DNA of 64,000 nucleotides from assembly GCF_900101105.1 (NCBI RefSeq), contig NZ_FNGA01000003.1:310001-374000 (forward strand). The letters run 5' to 3'. Position 1 is the stretch's first letter; each line of letters begins with the position of its first letter. This DNA comes from Maridesulfovibrio ferrireducens (GTDB lineage: Bacteria > Desulfobacterota > Desulfovibrionia > Desulfovibrionales > Desulfovibrionaceae). Shown here piece after piece: positions 52,467-62,242 of this stretch. The notes under the pieces are model-generated. The model made no database searches, was not told the DNA's origin, and saw nothing but the letters and a program-made list of their open reading frames with translations. The translations under genes and the position numbers were made by a program.

Positions 52467-53291
52467 TTAGGTGGATAGATCCGGAAATTTTTTAATAACA
52501 GGTCTATCACCTAATTTACCCATATTCTCCATCCTAATCTTTTGAATCTTAACAGCGATATTTAGAATATCGCGGCTTGCCTCGGATTTCGGAGCATATT
52601 TAAGAAAGGGTATTTGTCGTCTAACTGCTTCAGTTACCGCAGGATCATAGCGCACAAAGCCTATATTTTTCAACTTAATATTAAGAAATTTTTCACAGGC
52701 CATATTCAGTCTGTCAAAAGTCTCTTTAGCTTCCTTGGAAGTTGTTGCCTGATTTACTATTATATTGAAATCACTGACATTATGCCGAGTATGAAGAACT
52801 TTGATCAGAGCGTAACTGTCAGTCAGAGAGGTGGGTTCAGGTGTTATCACAACAAATCTCATTTGAGCTATTGTTGCAAAAGAAAGAACTGTGCTGTTAA
52901 TCCCAGCTCCAAGGTCCATGACTAAATACTGGTAACGTCCTACCAGTTTAGAAATTTTGCTGAAAAGCATTTCCTGCATATCTTCATCCATTTCAACAAG
53001 CTCAGGGACACCGGATGCCGCAGGCAGAATATCAAATTTTTTACCTTCTTCAATGGGAATGACGATGTCTGAAGGTTTGGTTCCGCTGATAAGAAGATCC
53101 TGCATGTTGCTTTCGGGAGAAATTCCTAAAAGAACATCAAGGTTGGCCAGACCGAGATCGCAATCCATAAGGAGCAGGCTGTTTCCACCGGCATTAAGAG
53201 CATACGATAAATTCAGGGAAAGGTTCGTTTTTCCGACTCCGCCTTTTCCGCTCATTACTGCCAGGCTAAGTGTTTTATTCGCGTTGATCAT
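52467..53291 (-). CDS. MinD/ParA-family ATPase, FlhG (YlxH)-like
   Basis: The 274-residue protein has the deviant Walker A SGKGGVGKTNLSLNLSYAL, MDCDLGLANLDVLLG, and LVMDLGAGINSTVLSF, and lacks the MinD C-terminal membrane helix pattern of strict MinD. This resembles FlhG, which sets flagellar number. Unlike typical flhG it is not next to flhF but follows a diguanylate cyclase gene. I start at the ATG at 53291 (GGCGGAA upstream), which avoids overlapping that gene. Confidence 0.88.
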   Translation of the reverse strand: MINANKTLSLAVMSGKGGVGKTNLSLNLSYALNAGGNSLLLMDCDLGLANLDVLLGISPESNMQDLLISGTKPSDIVIPIEEGKKFDILPAASGVPELVEMDEDMQEMLFSKISKLVGRYQYLVMDLGAGINSTVLSFATIAQMRFVVITPEPTSLTDSYALIKVLHTRHNVSDFNIIVNQATTSKEAKETFDRLNMACEKFLNIKLKNIGFVRYDPAVTEAVRRQIPFLKYAPKSEASRDILNIAVKIQKIRMENMGKLGDRPVIKKFPDLST

Positions 53292-53307
53292 TATTAATTC
53301 CGCCCCT

Positions 53308-54159
53308 TTATTTTCCCGTGAATAAAAATTTCTTTTCGTTGGCATGAACAAGAGTTTCCCTTGTTACTGATTCAAAATCTAATATTTTTGCGGTGCAAAT
53401 ACGGTTTTTACCAGTATTTTTAGCCTCATATAGAGATTTATCTGCCTTTTCAATGAAGTCGTGCATTTGTATATCTATCAACCCCTTGTAAGTGGCTAAT
53501 CCGATAGAACAGGTTATAGAAAAAGTCTCTTTGCCGTGCGGCTTTTTAAACGTCAGTGTTCTTGTTTTTTCAAGAAGGCGCTCAAGTAATTGTTCAGCTT
53601 TAAATTGTCCGGCCCCGGAAAGAATAATTGCAAATTCCTCTCCGCCGATTCTGGCGACAAGGTCATACCTGCGAGAACTGTTGGATATCATGTCTGCAAG
53701 GTCTATCAGAACTTCATCCCCTTTAAGATGCCCATATGTATCGTTGACAGCTTTGAAGTTATCAAGGTCCAGTATGGCGAGGCTGACAGAGGTTTTGTTT
53801 CTTCTTGAGCGCTCAATTTCCTGATCGAGAGTTCTTTCAAACGCTCTTCGGTTTGACAGTCCTGTCAGGGGGTCGTGTTCGGTTTTGTAAGAAAGTGTCT
53901 GCAATACACTTTGGACGTGTTTAAGGTGCGGCGTAATGTTCTCTTCAAGTGGAATTGTCATCCAGTCGTTGAGACCGTGACGTTCTGCAAGAATTTTCCA
54001 CGCACTGAGAGTCATGCCGGGGCAGAGTCTGAGAATGGCAAGACCATCCAAACAGTTTTTACCGAAGCAAACATTTTTTTCATCGCAGAAGCGTTCTCTT
54101 ACTGAAAGGAGTTCATCCAGCAGATAGGCTTCATTCTCAGCAATATATTCAGCGTTCAT
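53308..54159 (-). CDS. diguanylate cyclase (GGDEF domain)
   Basis: The 283-residue soluble protein has an N-terminal part of about 110 residues with several cysteines (FCDEKNVCFGKNCLDGL) and a C-terminal GGDEF domain starting at DPLTGLSNRRAFE. The active-site motif is GGEEF, with an RRYD inhibition site five residues before it, so it should make c-di-GMP with product feedback. The cysteine cluster may bind a metal or sense redox. The ATG at 54159 follows the prfB stop by one base; an in-frame ATG 53 codons upstream is inside prfB and is rejected. Confidence 0.9.
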   Translation of the reverse strand: MNAEYIAENEAYLLDELLSVRERFCDEKNVCFGKNCLDGLAILRLCPGMTLSAWKILAERHGLNDWMTIPLEENITPHLKHVQSVLQTLSYKTEHDPLTGLSNRRAFERTLDQEIERSRRNKTSVSLAILDLDNFKAVNDTYGHLKGDEVLIDLADMISNSSRRYDLVARIGGEEFAIILSGAGQFKAEQLLERLLEKTRTLTFKKPHGKETFSITCSIGLATYKGLIDIQMHDFIEKADKSLYEAKNTGKNRICTAKILDFESVTRETLVHANEKKFLFTGK

Positions 54160-54160
54160 T

Positions 54161-55268
54161 TTATCCGCCGTATGCATGAAGCAGGTAGTTTCTGACCAAA
54201 TCATCAAGTTCACCGTCAAGAACCGCGTCAACATTTCCGTCTTCTGCGCCGCAACGATGGTCCTTAACCAGTCTGTAAGGCTGTAGGGTATATGTTTTAA
54301 TCTGACTTCCCCACGCAATTGAATCTTTGGAGGAGTAGTCGGCTTTTTTACTTTCTTCCTGTCTTTTCAGCTCTTGCTCGTAAAGACGGGATTTTAAAAC
54401 TTTCATCGCCGTTTCTTTATTCTTGAGCTGAGATTTTTCATTCTGGCATTGCACAACAATATTTGTCGGCAGATGTGTAATACGCACCGCTGAATTTGTT
54501 TTGTTGACGTGCTGCCCGCCGGGACCGCTTGCGCGGAATACGTCCAGACGGATATCATCATCTTTAACTTCTATTTCAATATCGTGAGATATTTCAGGAT
54601 AAACATCGACAGAGGCAAATGAGGTATGTCTTCTACCTGATGCATCATACGGAGATATGCGGATAAGTCTGTGAATTCCGGCTTCTCCTTTCATAAAACC
54701 GTAAGCGTAAAGTCCTTTGACTTGAATAGTTACACTCTTAATACCGGCTTCATCACCTGGTTGCAGATCAAGATAACTGGCTTGCCAATTTCTTTTTTCG
54801 CACCATCGCATGTACATTCTAAGAAGCATTTCTGCCCAGTCCTGAGCTTCAACTCCGCCTGCTCCCGGATGAATTTCCAAGATGGCGGTGCTTTTATCTT
54901 CAGGGTTGGAGAGAAGAGTCGCAAGTTCAGTTTGCTCAATTAGATTAGAAAGCTTTGTGAGAATCTCTGAAAGGGTTTCCAGAATTTCCTGATCCTGATC
55001 TTCTGCGGCAAGAATCAGCCATTCTTTCACATCGCTTTTGGTCGAAGAAAGTGCTTCGTAGGAGGCTACTTTTTCTTCAAGTATGCTTTTTTCTCTGAGA
55101 ACAGGGGTAAGCTCATCCGGCTTGTCCCAAGCTCCGGGCTTGCTCAGGTCGTGTTCTATTTCTTCGAGGCGCTCTTTACATTGAGCGTGGTCAAAGTCGC
55201 CCCCAGAGGCTGATAAATTTTTTGTTGCAGTTTGCTGCTTTGGATTTTAAATCCGAAAATTGAAGCAT
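54161..55268 (-). CDS. prfB: peptide chain release factor 2, expressed by programmed +1 frameshift
   Basis: RF2 ends translation at UGA and UAA. The first 25 codons (from ATG 55268, MLQFSDLKSK...) end at an in-frame TGA at codon 26 (55191-55193). A +1 shift at CTT-TGA-C continues into the long frame, giving 368 residues in all. The conserved motifs GGQ (RASGPGGQHVNKTNSAVRI) and SPYDASGRRHTSF (where E. coli RF2 has SPF) are present. Autoregulation by RF2 level follows from this. It is two genes before the HU/FlhG cluster and follows lnt by 20 bases. Confidence 0.95.
55191..55204 (-). promoter_or_regulatory. RF2 recoding (frameshift) signal
   Basis: On the mRNA strand the order is TGGGGG-CGA-CTT-TGA-C: an internal Shine-Dalgarno-like G-run three bases before the CTT slip codon, then the UGA with 3' C context. 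This is the universal prfB frameshift arrangement, at codons 22-26. Confidence 0.93.
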
Positions 55269-55288
55269 TGTTTTTCTGTATAATCCTT

Positions 55289-56818
55289 TTAGTATTTTCT
55301 TTTATTGCCTGATACGAGGTGGGCAATTGCTATCCATATGACGAACAATAATGTCAGAAATAACGGGCCGTATGTCATTAATTCATAGTTGGAACTGAAA
55401 AAGGTCATTCCTGTCATCAGTTCGGGGGTTGTCAAAATAGCTGCATCAACAAATAATCCGGTTGAATCAGATATGTTGCCGAGTGGATCAATGCACGCGG
55501 AAATTCCGGTGTTAGTGCCTCTAATCAGATAACGTCCCTGTTCCACTGCTCTGAGTGAGACCAGTCCGAGGTGTTGAAACGGTGCGGAAGTTTTCCCGTA
55601 CCATGCGTCATTACTGATGTTAATCAGCAGGTTTGCACCTTTTTCGACTCGTTCCTGAGCAAGTTCCGGGAAGATTCCTTCATAGCAGATGAGTATCCCC
55701 ATAGCAAGGTTACCGCTTTGAAGAGGACTGGCATCTTTGCCCGGAATAAAATCTCCGATGCCCTGAACTAACTTATCAATAGGTAAATATTCTTTAAGAG
55801 GTACATACTCTCCGAAGGGTACCAGATGTGATTTTTCGTACCAGTCAAGGGTTGTTTTGTGTGGATCAATGAGGAGAGCTCTGTTGTATAATGAGTAAGA
55901 TTTGGACTGCGGGTGCAGAACATAACCCGGTGCCCCTGTTAAGAGAGGTGTGCCGGAATCTTTGCTGAAGTTTAACAGAGTTGCACGCATGTCGCTCGGA
56001 TCTTGTATCTGGAAGGGCATTGCTGTTTCCGGCCAGACTATCAAATCAGGTTTTACAGCGAAATTTTTGCTCAGTTTTATATATTTATCAAGCGTGGCAA
56101 TCTGGTATTTAGAATCCCATTTTGATCCTTGATCAATGTTGCCTTGCACAACTCCGATTGTAGCATTTCCGATGCTGCGGAGTGTTGAAAATGTTTCCGG
56201 CTGAGTTCTCAGAACTCCGAGTAGGACAATAGCCGTCAAAATGCCAACACTCCAGATTTTTGCAAGGTTTGAGGTTTTCCACGTCAATATGCCTGTTGTG
56301 ATGGAGGCTAAAAGGCCGGAAAGTCCATATGCTCCTACAAAAGCTGCACCTTGAATTGATTCAGGCCAGAAAGAGAATGCGGATGAAAGAGTCATCCACG
56401 GAAAGCCTGTAAAAAAATATCCCTGTGCAAACTCCATGGTTGTCCAAAGAAGTCCGCTGAAAATGCAAAGCATGAAAGGATGTAGCTTGCGGGCGGCAAT
56501 GTTTAATACGAACGTATAAAGTCCATAGTAACCTCCTACCGCCATAGCCATCAGAATCGGGCAGGGGACAGCAAGAAACCAAGAGATTCCGCCGTAAACT
56601 CCGACTGGGTAGGCAAGCCAGTACAGGCATGCAAGACAGGCAAAAGAACCGACGATCCATCCTCTTTTAAGAGCTTCGCGCGGCGAGCGTGCTGAAAAAG
56701 CAACCAAACCCAGAGCCAAGGGGAATCCCAAAGCGGCCGCTGGAAAGTGTACAGCAGGGTTTGCATAGCCGATTCCGGCACAAATCGTAGCAATTAAAAT
56801 CGGGAGGACTAAGTTCAT
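55289..56818 (-). CDS. lnt: apolipoprotein N-acyltransferase
   Basis: Lnt adds the third acyl chain to lipoproteins at the inner membrane. The 509-residue protein has six or so N-terminal membrane helices, a periplasmic nitrilase domain with the Glu-Lys-Cys triad (WPETAMPF, YEKSHLVPFGEY, LICYEGIFPE) and a final helix (LFLTLLFVIWIAIAHL). The ATG directly follows the stop of the corC-type gene, with AAAGG upstream. lnt beside corC/ybeX is a widely conserved pair. Confidence 0.95.
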   Translation of the reverse strand: MNLVLPILIATICAGIGYANPAVHFPAAALGFPLALGLVAFSARSPREALKRGWIVGSFACLACLYWLAYPVGVYGGISWFLAVPCPILMAMAVGGYYGLYTFVLNIAARKLHPFMLCIFSGLLWTTMEFAQGYFFTGFPWMTLSSAFSFWPESIQGAAFVGAYGLSGLLASITTGILTWKTSNLAKIWSVGILTAIVLLGVLRTQPETFSTLRSIGNATIGVVQGNIDQGSKWDSKYQIATLDKYIKLSKNFAVKPDLIVWPETAMPFQIQDPSDMRATLLNFSKDSGTPLLTGAPGYVLHPQSKSYSLYNRALLIDPHKTTLDWYEKSHLVPFGEYVPLKEYLPIDKLVQGIGDFIPGKDASPLQSGNLAMGILICYEGIFPELAQERVEKGANLLINISNDAWYGKTSAPFQHLGLVSLRAVEQGRYLIRGTNTGISACIDPLGNISDSTGLFVDAAILTTPELMTGMTFFSSNYELMTYGPLFLTLLFVIWIAIAHLVSGNKRKY

Positions 56819-57637
56819 CTAGCTGCCTTTGGGAGGTTCTACAAGAATGGAAGTGATCTGCTTTGCGTCACTTTCATGTACAGTGAATCTGTATCCAGAT
56901 AGATCAATGAATTCACCTATATGCGGTATTCTTCCCATTAGTTCGGATAGATATCCACCGATTGAATCCACGTGTTCAGATTCCAGATCAAGGTCAAATT
57001 TTTCAGAGACTTCACATAAAGAAACTCTGCCGGAAACCATGAAGTTGCCATCCTCTCTTTCATAGAAATCCGAGGGGCGCACAACATCATGTTCGTCGGA
57101 AATGTCGCCGACGATTTCCTCCAGAACATCTTCCATGGTTATCAAGCCGGATGTTCCGCCATACTCATCCTGCAGAATTGCCATGTGGTTTCTGCCTGAT
57201 TGAAATTCTTTCAGCAGGGTTTTGATTTGTATATTCTCGGAAACAATAAAAGGATCACGCAATATTTTTTCCAGTGATTCATATGTTTGGCCTGCCAAAA
57301 GAGGAGCTATAATGTCTTTGGCATGAACAATTCCAACAATATGATCTTTGGTGTCCATATAAACGGGAATTCTGGAATGCCCGTGCTCGATTATCTGTTC
57401 GGCAACTTCAGCAAGTCCCCCGCTTATTTCAGCACCGATTATATCGGTACGGGGAATCATTATTTCATTTGCAGTTGTGTCTTTGAGTTCAAGAACATTG
57501 AGTAGCATCGAAACAACTTCGCTCTTTATTTCGCCTTCTTCCCGAGCTTCGAGAATATGTTCTTCGAGAGGTGAGTCTGTTTTTCTAAAGAGATTAATTA
57601 ATTTGGCCCATAATCGGCCCTCAGAGCCATCGTCCAA
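56819..57637 (-). CDS. CorC/YbeX-type CBS-domain protein
   Basis: The protein (272 residues) has a CBS pair (about 65-185: MIPRTDIIGAE, IPVYMDTKDHIVGIVHAKDI, MAILQDEYGGTSGLITMED) and the C-terminal CorC/HlyC transporter-associated domain (about 195-268). It lacks the DUF21 membrane part of full HlyC-type transporters, as CorC does. In E. coli CorC/YbeX is linked to Mg2+/Co2+ efflux and ribosome metabolism. The start is TTG, seven to eight bases after AGGAG. Confidence 0.92.
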   Translation of the reverse strand: MDDGSEGRLWAKLINLFRKTDSPLEEHILEAREEGEIKSEVVSMLLNVLELKDTTANEIMIPRTDIIGAEISGGLAEVAEQIIEHGHSRIPVYMDTKDHIVGIVHAKDIIAPLLAGQTYESLEKILRDPFIVSENIQIKTLLKEFQSGRNHMAILQDEYGGTSGLITMEDVLEEIVGDISDEHDVVRPSDFYEREDGNFMVSGRVSLCEVSEKFDLDLESEHVDSIGGYLSELMGRIPHIGEFIDLSGYRFTVHESDAKQITSILVEPPKGS

Positions 57638-57754
57638 GTGAATTCTCCTGTTTGCAGTTTAAAAATATTTAGTATTAAAGTGTTTAGAACTATTTCATAT
57701 AGTAAGTAATTATTATGTGGGGTCTGTGTCAACAATCATATGCAATTGTTACAA

Positions 57755-58795
57755 TTATTCTGTACCTTCTCTATATAACTCTAAATGCAGGTTGTAAGAC
57801 CAGTCATCCATTTCGGTGCTGCCTTTATTTTTAAGCGTGGCCCATTTGGGTTTTTGAGTTATGTCATCAAATCCGAGAAATTGATTTTCAAATGAAAGTC
57901 CAATCTGGGCTTTTCCTTGAGTCGGGTCAATAAAAATACGTCTGATGCGGGTTGTGAACAAGTAACGAACTATTCCTTTGTTTCCGGTATCTACCAATCC
58001 CAAAAGAAGAAGGAAACTTTGTCCTTTGCTCAATTTCAGGTTTGCGGCACGTTTGGAGCTCATGTGAGTAACCTCTAAAGATACTCCGCCTCCGGAAATA
58101 TCAATAAGGTTCGTTCTAGAGTCTTTTCCACCCATGAATCCGGGAGAATATTCACCACTTGTGGTAATAAATTTAAGTCCGGCCTTCATGCCCTGAGTTG
58201 AATCGGGGATAATATTTACATAGTCATAAAATCTGGAAGGAGGAGAGACCCGTAAAAATTCTCGTTTTTGAGTCTGCTCGAGGTATTTAGGGTATTCAGT
58301 ATGAATATAAGTGTACGAAGAACCTTTTGAACTGATGTCGGTGATCACTGAGGTAAAGTGGTAAAAAATAACCAAACCGGCCTGCTTGGTGGGAACATGG
58401 AAAAAACCGTCTATTTGACGTCCTATCCAAGATTTTCCAATCCCTTCTCTCGTTGGCATTTCCAGCAGTATTTCATGAGTAAGATCAGAAATTGAGCATG
58501 GTATAGTTTTTCTTTTTTCAGATGAGGAATGGAAGCTGATCTCTATTTTAGAGCGATATACCAGTGCAGTCTCAAATACTTTAGATATTTTGGCTTTGCC
58601 AATCATCCAGCTTGGAGGGACGGGGTTCAGTCTTTTTTTTAGTTCTTGATTATTATACCAAAGTACTGCTCCGGCAAGCACGGCCATACAAAAACCCATA
58701 ACAATGAGCATGTTAATTGTTTGCTGCGGAAGGCCGGTTTCTCCGAACCCTCGAAGAACCTTGTATAAATATGCCTGATCTACTGCGGCTTGCAT
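57755..58795 (-). CDS. membrane-anchored PilZ-domain protein
   Basis: The 346-residue protein has one N-terminal membrane helix (about 27-47, INMLIVMGFCMAVLAGAVLW), then a YcgR-N-like domain and a PilZ domain whose c-di-GMP motifs are seen: KREFLRVSPP (RxxxR, about 178-188) and DISGGGVSLEV (DxSxxG). It is therefore a probable c-di-GMP receptor, with the C-terminal part (about 290-346) of unknown role. It is flanked by mnmG upstream and corC downstream on the same strand with gaps over 100 bases, so it may be transcribed alone. Confidence 0.9.
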   Translation of the reverse strand: MQAAVDQAYLYKVLRGFGETGLPQQTINMLIVMGFCMAVLAGAVLWYNNQELKKRLNPVPPSWMIGKAKISKVFETALVYRSKIEISFHSSSEKRKTIPCSISDLTHEILLEMPTREGIGKSWIGRQIDGFFHVPTKQAGLVIFYHFTSVITDISSKGSSYTYIHTEYPKYLEQTQKREFLRVSPPSRFYDYVNIIPDSTQGMKAGLKFITTSGEYSPGFMGGKDSRTNLIDISGGGVSLEVTHMSSKRAANLKLSKGQSFLLLLGLVDTGNKGIVRYLFTTRIRRIFIDPTQGKAQIGLSFENQFLGFDDITQKPKWATLKNKGSTEMDDWSYNLHLELYREGTE

Positions 58796-58906
58796 TCTTT
58801 GCCTTCAGATTTTAGAAGATTAGAACTATACATTCTCTTATACTTTTTTTTTAATCTTTTGGAAAGTCGCAGGTTTTGATTATCTCAAAGTATAAAATTG
58901 AACTTT

Positions 58907-60790
58907 TTAGATGGCTCCAATTTTTTTAAGATGGATTTCAATGGACGAGATTGCTGCCGGTGTTATTCCTGAAATTCTGCTTGCTTGCCCTAATGTTAAG
59001 GGACGTACTTCGGTCAGTTTTTCAACACCTTCTCTTGTCAGGCCGGAAACTTCTGAATAATTTATATCACTTGGAATTGTTACAGACTCTTTTTGGCGGA
59101 ATTTATTCACCAGTTCTTGTTGTCTGACAAGGTAGCCTTCATATTTAACTTGAGTTTCAGCTTCAAGAAGAATGTTTTCCGGGAAAGTGTCTATGTCGGA
59201 CCAAAGACCTTTCATGTCGTTAATGTTCAGCTCGGGCTGACGAAGCAAAGCCGCAAGGGGCACAGATTTACCGGGTGCCGTTCCGCCTATATTTTTGATG
59301 ATTTCACATGTCGCCGTGTCAGGTTTTATGCGGATTGAGTTTAATCCCTTGATTACTTCATCAAGTCCTTTCTTTTTAGCACTGTACATTTCCCATTGTG
59401 CGTCACCCACAAGGCCTAGTTCTCTGCCTATTCCAGTGAGTCTTTGATCCGCATTCCCTTCCCGCAGGAGAAGTCTGTATTCTGCACGGGAGGTGAACAT
59501 GCGATATGGTTCTTGAGTTCCCTTAGTGACTAAATCGTCAACCAGCACTGCGATGTAAGCCTGATCCCGTGAAAGCACGAAAGGAGGTCGGTCTGTCAGT
59601 GAGCAGAAGGCGTTGATGGCAGCCCATATTCCCTGCGCTGCAGCTTCTTCGTAACCGGATGTTCCGTTGATCTGACCTGCTAGAAACAGTCCGGGCAGAG
59701 CCTTTGTTTCAAGGGTGGGCAGTAACTGTGTCGGAGGAACAAAATCGTATTCGATTGCATAGCCCGGTCTGACTATCTGAGCCTGTTCAAGGCCGACAAT
59801 GGAGTTGATCATCCTCTTCTGCACATCCAGAGGTAAGCTGGTAGGAATACCGCTTGGATATACTTCGGGACTTTCGAGTCCTTCCGGTTCAAGAAATATC
59901 TGATGTCTTCCCTTTTCAGGAAATCTGGCAACTTTATCTTCAATTGAAGGACAATAGCGGGCTCCGGTTCCTTTGATAACTCCCGTGAACATAGGGGATC
60001 TTTCAAAGCCGCTGCGAATTGCCTCGTGAGTCTGTTCGTTGGTGTAAGTTATGTGGCAGGGAACCTGCGGAAGACGGATCTTGTCGGTTCTAAAGCTGAA
60101 CGGAACTGGAGGATTATCTCCATGTTGCGCTTCCAGCATGTCAAAATCGATTGAATCTTTGAGCAATCGGGGAGTTGTTCCCGTTTTGAGTCTGCCGAGT
60201 GTCAGACCGATTTTCTTAAGTGATGCCGACATGCCGACGGAAGCCGGGTCGCCCATTCTGCCGCCGCTGAAATTTTCAAGACCAATATGGATAAGTCCCT
60301 GCAAAAATGTTCCAGTGGTAAGCATGACTGTTTTGGATCTGAATCTTTCACCAATTTTAGTCACGATTCCGCCGGCCTTGCCGTCTTCAACGATCAAGGT
60401 CTCAGCTGTGTCCTGTTTTACCCACAGGTTTTCCTGCTCAAAAATATCTTTTTGAACAACACGCATATATTCATTGCGGTCCATCTGGGCACGGCTGGCT
60501 CGTACGGCTGGTCCTTTCCGGGTATTCAGGGTGCGAAACTGAATTCCGGCTTTATCTGACCACAGCCCCATATATCCACCGAGGGCATCAATTTCTTTGA
60601 CCATATGCCCTTTAGCAAGTCCGCCGATAGCCGGATTACAGGATAGGTGCCCGATTCTATCAACGTTGATAGTGAGCAAAAGGGTTTTCAGGCCGAGAGT
60701 GGAAGCTGCCATGGCTGCTTCACAACCGGCATGCCCGGCTCCTGCGACTATAAGGTCAAATACTTCCGGTGGAGGCTGTTTTCTAATCAT
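58907..60790 (-). CDS. mnmG: tRNA uridine-5-carboxymethylaminomethyl(34) synthesis protein MnmG
   Basis: MnmG with MnmE modifies U34 of tRNAs reading split-box codons. The 627-residue flavoprotein has the FAD motif VAGAGHAGCEAAMAAS, the GidA signatures GGLAKGHMVKEIDALGG (about 57-73) and GQINGTSGYEEAAAQG (about 369-384), and the helical C-terminus. The ribosome site is weak. MnmE is not in this window. Length is standard. Confidence 0.96.
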   Translation of the reverse strand: MIRKQPPPEVFDLIVAGAGHAGCEAAMAASTLGLKTLLLTINVDRIGHLSCNPAIGGLAKGHMVKEIDALGGYMGLWSDKAGIQFRTLNTRKGPAVRASRAQMDRNEYMRVVQKDIFEQENLWVKQDTAETLIVEDGKAGGIVTKIGERFRSKTVMLTTGTFLQGLIHIGLENFSGGRMGDPASVGMSASLKKIGLTLGRLKTGTTPRLLKDSIDFDMLEAQHGDNPPVPFSFRTDKIRLPQVPCHITYTNEQTHEAIRSGFERSPMFTGVIKGTGARYCPSIEDKVARFPEKGRHQIFLEPEGLESPEVYPSGIPTSLPLDVQKRMINSIVGLEQAQIVRPGYAIEYDFVPPTQLLPTLETKALPGLFLAGQINGTSGYEEAAAQGIWAAINAFCSLTDRPPFVLSRDQAYIAVLVDDLVTKGTQEPYRMFTSRAEYRLLLREGNADQRLTGIGRELGLVGDAQWEMYSAKKKGLDEVIKGLNSIRIKPDTATCEIIKNIGGTAPGKSVPLAALLRQPELNINDMKGLWSDIDTFPENILLEAETQVKYEGYLVRQQELVNKFRQKESVTIPSDINYSEVSGLTREGVEKLTEVRPLTLGQASRISGITPAAISSIEIHLKKIGAI

Positions 60791-60814
60791 TCTAGTGTCT
60801 ACTGCTTAATGCTA

Positions 60815-62035
60815 TTAAAAGGGGAGAAGAACCATAACTTTTGCGTCGCCGAGAGTGTTAGCCAGAGATCCTTTTTCATTAGGCTGATGAGCCTGATTAA
60901 GGAGAGTTGACCATACAACGGCCTGATAACCGCGTTCACGCAGATGAGCGGCAACAGTGCCACCGCCGATTCCGCAGGCTTTAGCATCCACACCGTAAAT
61001 TTCTTTGATTGCGAATATTGTTTTTTCAACAATTTCAGCATCGATTGAGGTCTGGGGGGCGGCCTGATTTTTGGTGTCTATTTCAACTGTAACCTTTACA
61101 CCGAATTCTTCAGCTACATAATTTCCCATCCCTTCGACCTGTTCAATAACTTCTTTAAGGTCGTAATTAGGGAGCACTCTGCAATCAATGTAGAAAACAT
61201 CTTTGCCCGGCATGGTATTAATGTTTTCGACGTTTGCTTCTTTTTTAGTCGGGGTAAAAGTAGAGTAGGGAGGGGAGAAAAGTTCATCCTGTTCGTCAAA
61301 GTGGAAATGAAGTTCAGGAATTTCAACAATCAGGGCAGCTGCTGCAACAAGTGAGTTCACACCGTGTTCAGGTGTTGAGGCATGACACTGCTTACCTTCA
61401 ACTGTAACTTTCAGCCATATGGTACTTTTTTCTGCAACTTCCACCATGCTTGAATCCGCAGAGCCGGAATCAGGAACAAGAAAAAGATCATTCTTTTTAA
61501 ATAAATTTTCATGCTCTTTAAGCATGTATTCGAGACCGTATTCGCTGCCTGTTTCTTCGTCGGAAACAAAGATCAGACCGACGTTGCAACCCGGAGTCAT
61601 GCCGCATTCTTTTAAAGCGCGTGCTGCTAAAATGGAGCTGACGATGCCTTGGTGATTATCTTCTGTTCCACGTCCGTAGATGTCATCGCCGTCCTGAACA
61701 AGAGTAAAGGGATCATTGTCCCAAAGACTTAAGTCACCGACCGGTACAACGTCCATGTGTGAAATAATCCAGAGAGTCTTAGATCTGTCCTGTCCGGGGA
61801 GAATCGTTACAAGATTCGGTCTGTAGCCGCATTCAACCCTGTCGTCCGGGGCATTGTAAGATTTAACTTCTCCGAAACCGTGCTCTTTGAGATAGGAAGT
61901 AAGAAAATCAGCCTTATCCTTTTCTCCTCCGCCGTTATTAGTCGGGCCGATTGCAGGTATTGAAACCAATTTAGAATGGAGTTCAAGGGCGGTATCTTTC
62001 AGTGCATCGATTTTAGACAGAAGCTGACCGGGCAT
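60815..62035 (-). CDS. M20-family metallopeptidase (ArgE/DapE-like)
   Basis: The 406-residue protein shows the dinuclear metal ligands: HMDVVPVGD, GRGTEDNHQG, SDEETGSEYG with the catalytic Glu, and a C-terminal His region (NQAHQPNEKG), with the dimerisation domain in between (about 190-310). Substrates in this family include N-acyl-amino acids and dipeptides; DapE itself is possible but the pattern GRGTEDNHQG is closer to the general ArgE/DapE peptidase group. GGAGAG precedes the ATG. Confidence 0.9.
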   Translation of the reverse strand: MPGQLLSKIDALKDTALELHSKLVSIPAIGPTNNGGGEKDKADFLTSYLKEHGFGEVKSYNAPDDRVECGYRPNLVTILPGQDRSKTLWIISHMDVVPVGDLSLWDNDPFTLVQDGDDIYGRGTEDNHQGIVSSILAARALKECGMTPGCNVGLIFVSDEETGSEYGLEYMLKEHENLFKKNDLFLVPDSGSADSSMVEVAEKSTIWLKVTVEGKQCHASTPEHGVNSLVAAAALIVEIPELHFHFDEQDELFSPPYSTFTPTKKEANVENINTMPGKDVFYIDCRVLPNYDLKEVIEQVEGMGNYVAEEFGVKVTVEIDTKNQAAPQTSIDAEIVEKTIFAIKEIYGVDAKACGIGGGTVAAHLRERGYQAVVWSTLLNQAHQPNEKGSLANTLGDAKVMVLLPF

Positions 62036-62122
62036 TAATCTCTCCAGTTTTTAATCTGAATTTATTGTTGTTTTAAAAAGTGAAAAAGTCCGGATAATTA
62101 TATACGGACATTCTAACGAAAA

Positions 62123-62143
62123 GAGCCGGAACTAGTCCGGCTC
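62123..62143 (-). terminator. hairpin in the M20-PxxKW gap
   Basis: GAGCCGGA pairs with TCCGGCTC over a five-base loop; on the minus strand it is followed by TTTTCG. It may be a second stop for the PxxKW transcript. Confidence 0.5.
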
Positions 62144-62171
62144 CTTTAATACACGAATATACCTTGTCGAA

Positions 62172-62194
62172 AAACAGTTTTAGACTGTTTTTCA
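62172..62194 (-). terminator. terminator of the PxxKW gene
   Basis: AAAACAGT and ACTGTTTT arms around TTTAG; on the minus strand the stem is followed by U5. It lies about 50 bases after the PxxKW stop. Confidence 0.65.
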
Positions 62195-62242
62195 GGTAAG
62201 TAAGATTAACGACTTGCCTAGAAAGGCAGAGCAGGCTGATTA

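Noticed and set aside
55031-55268. prfB as a gene broken by a stop and frameshift
   Set aside because: The lesion is the known RF2 recoding signal (G-run, CTT-TGA-C at codon 26), present in most bacteria.
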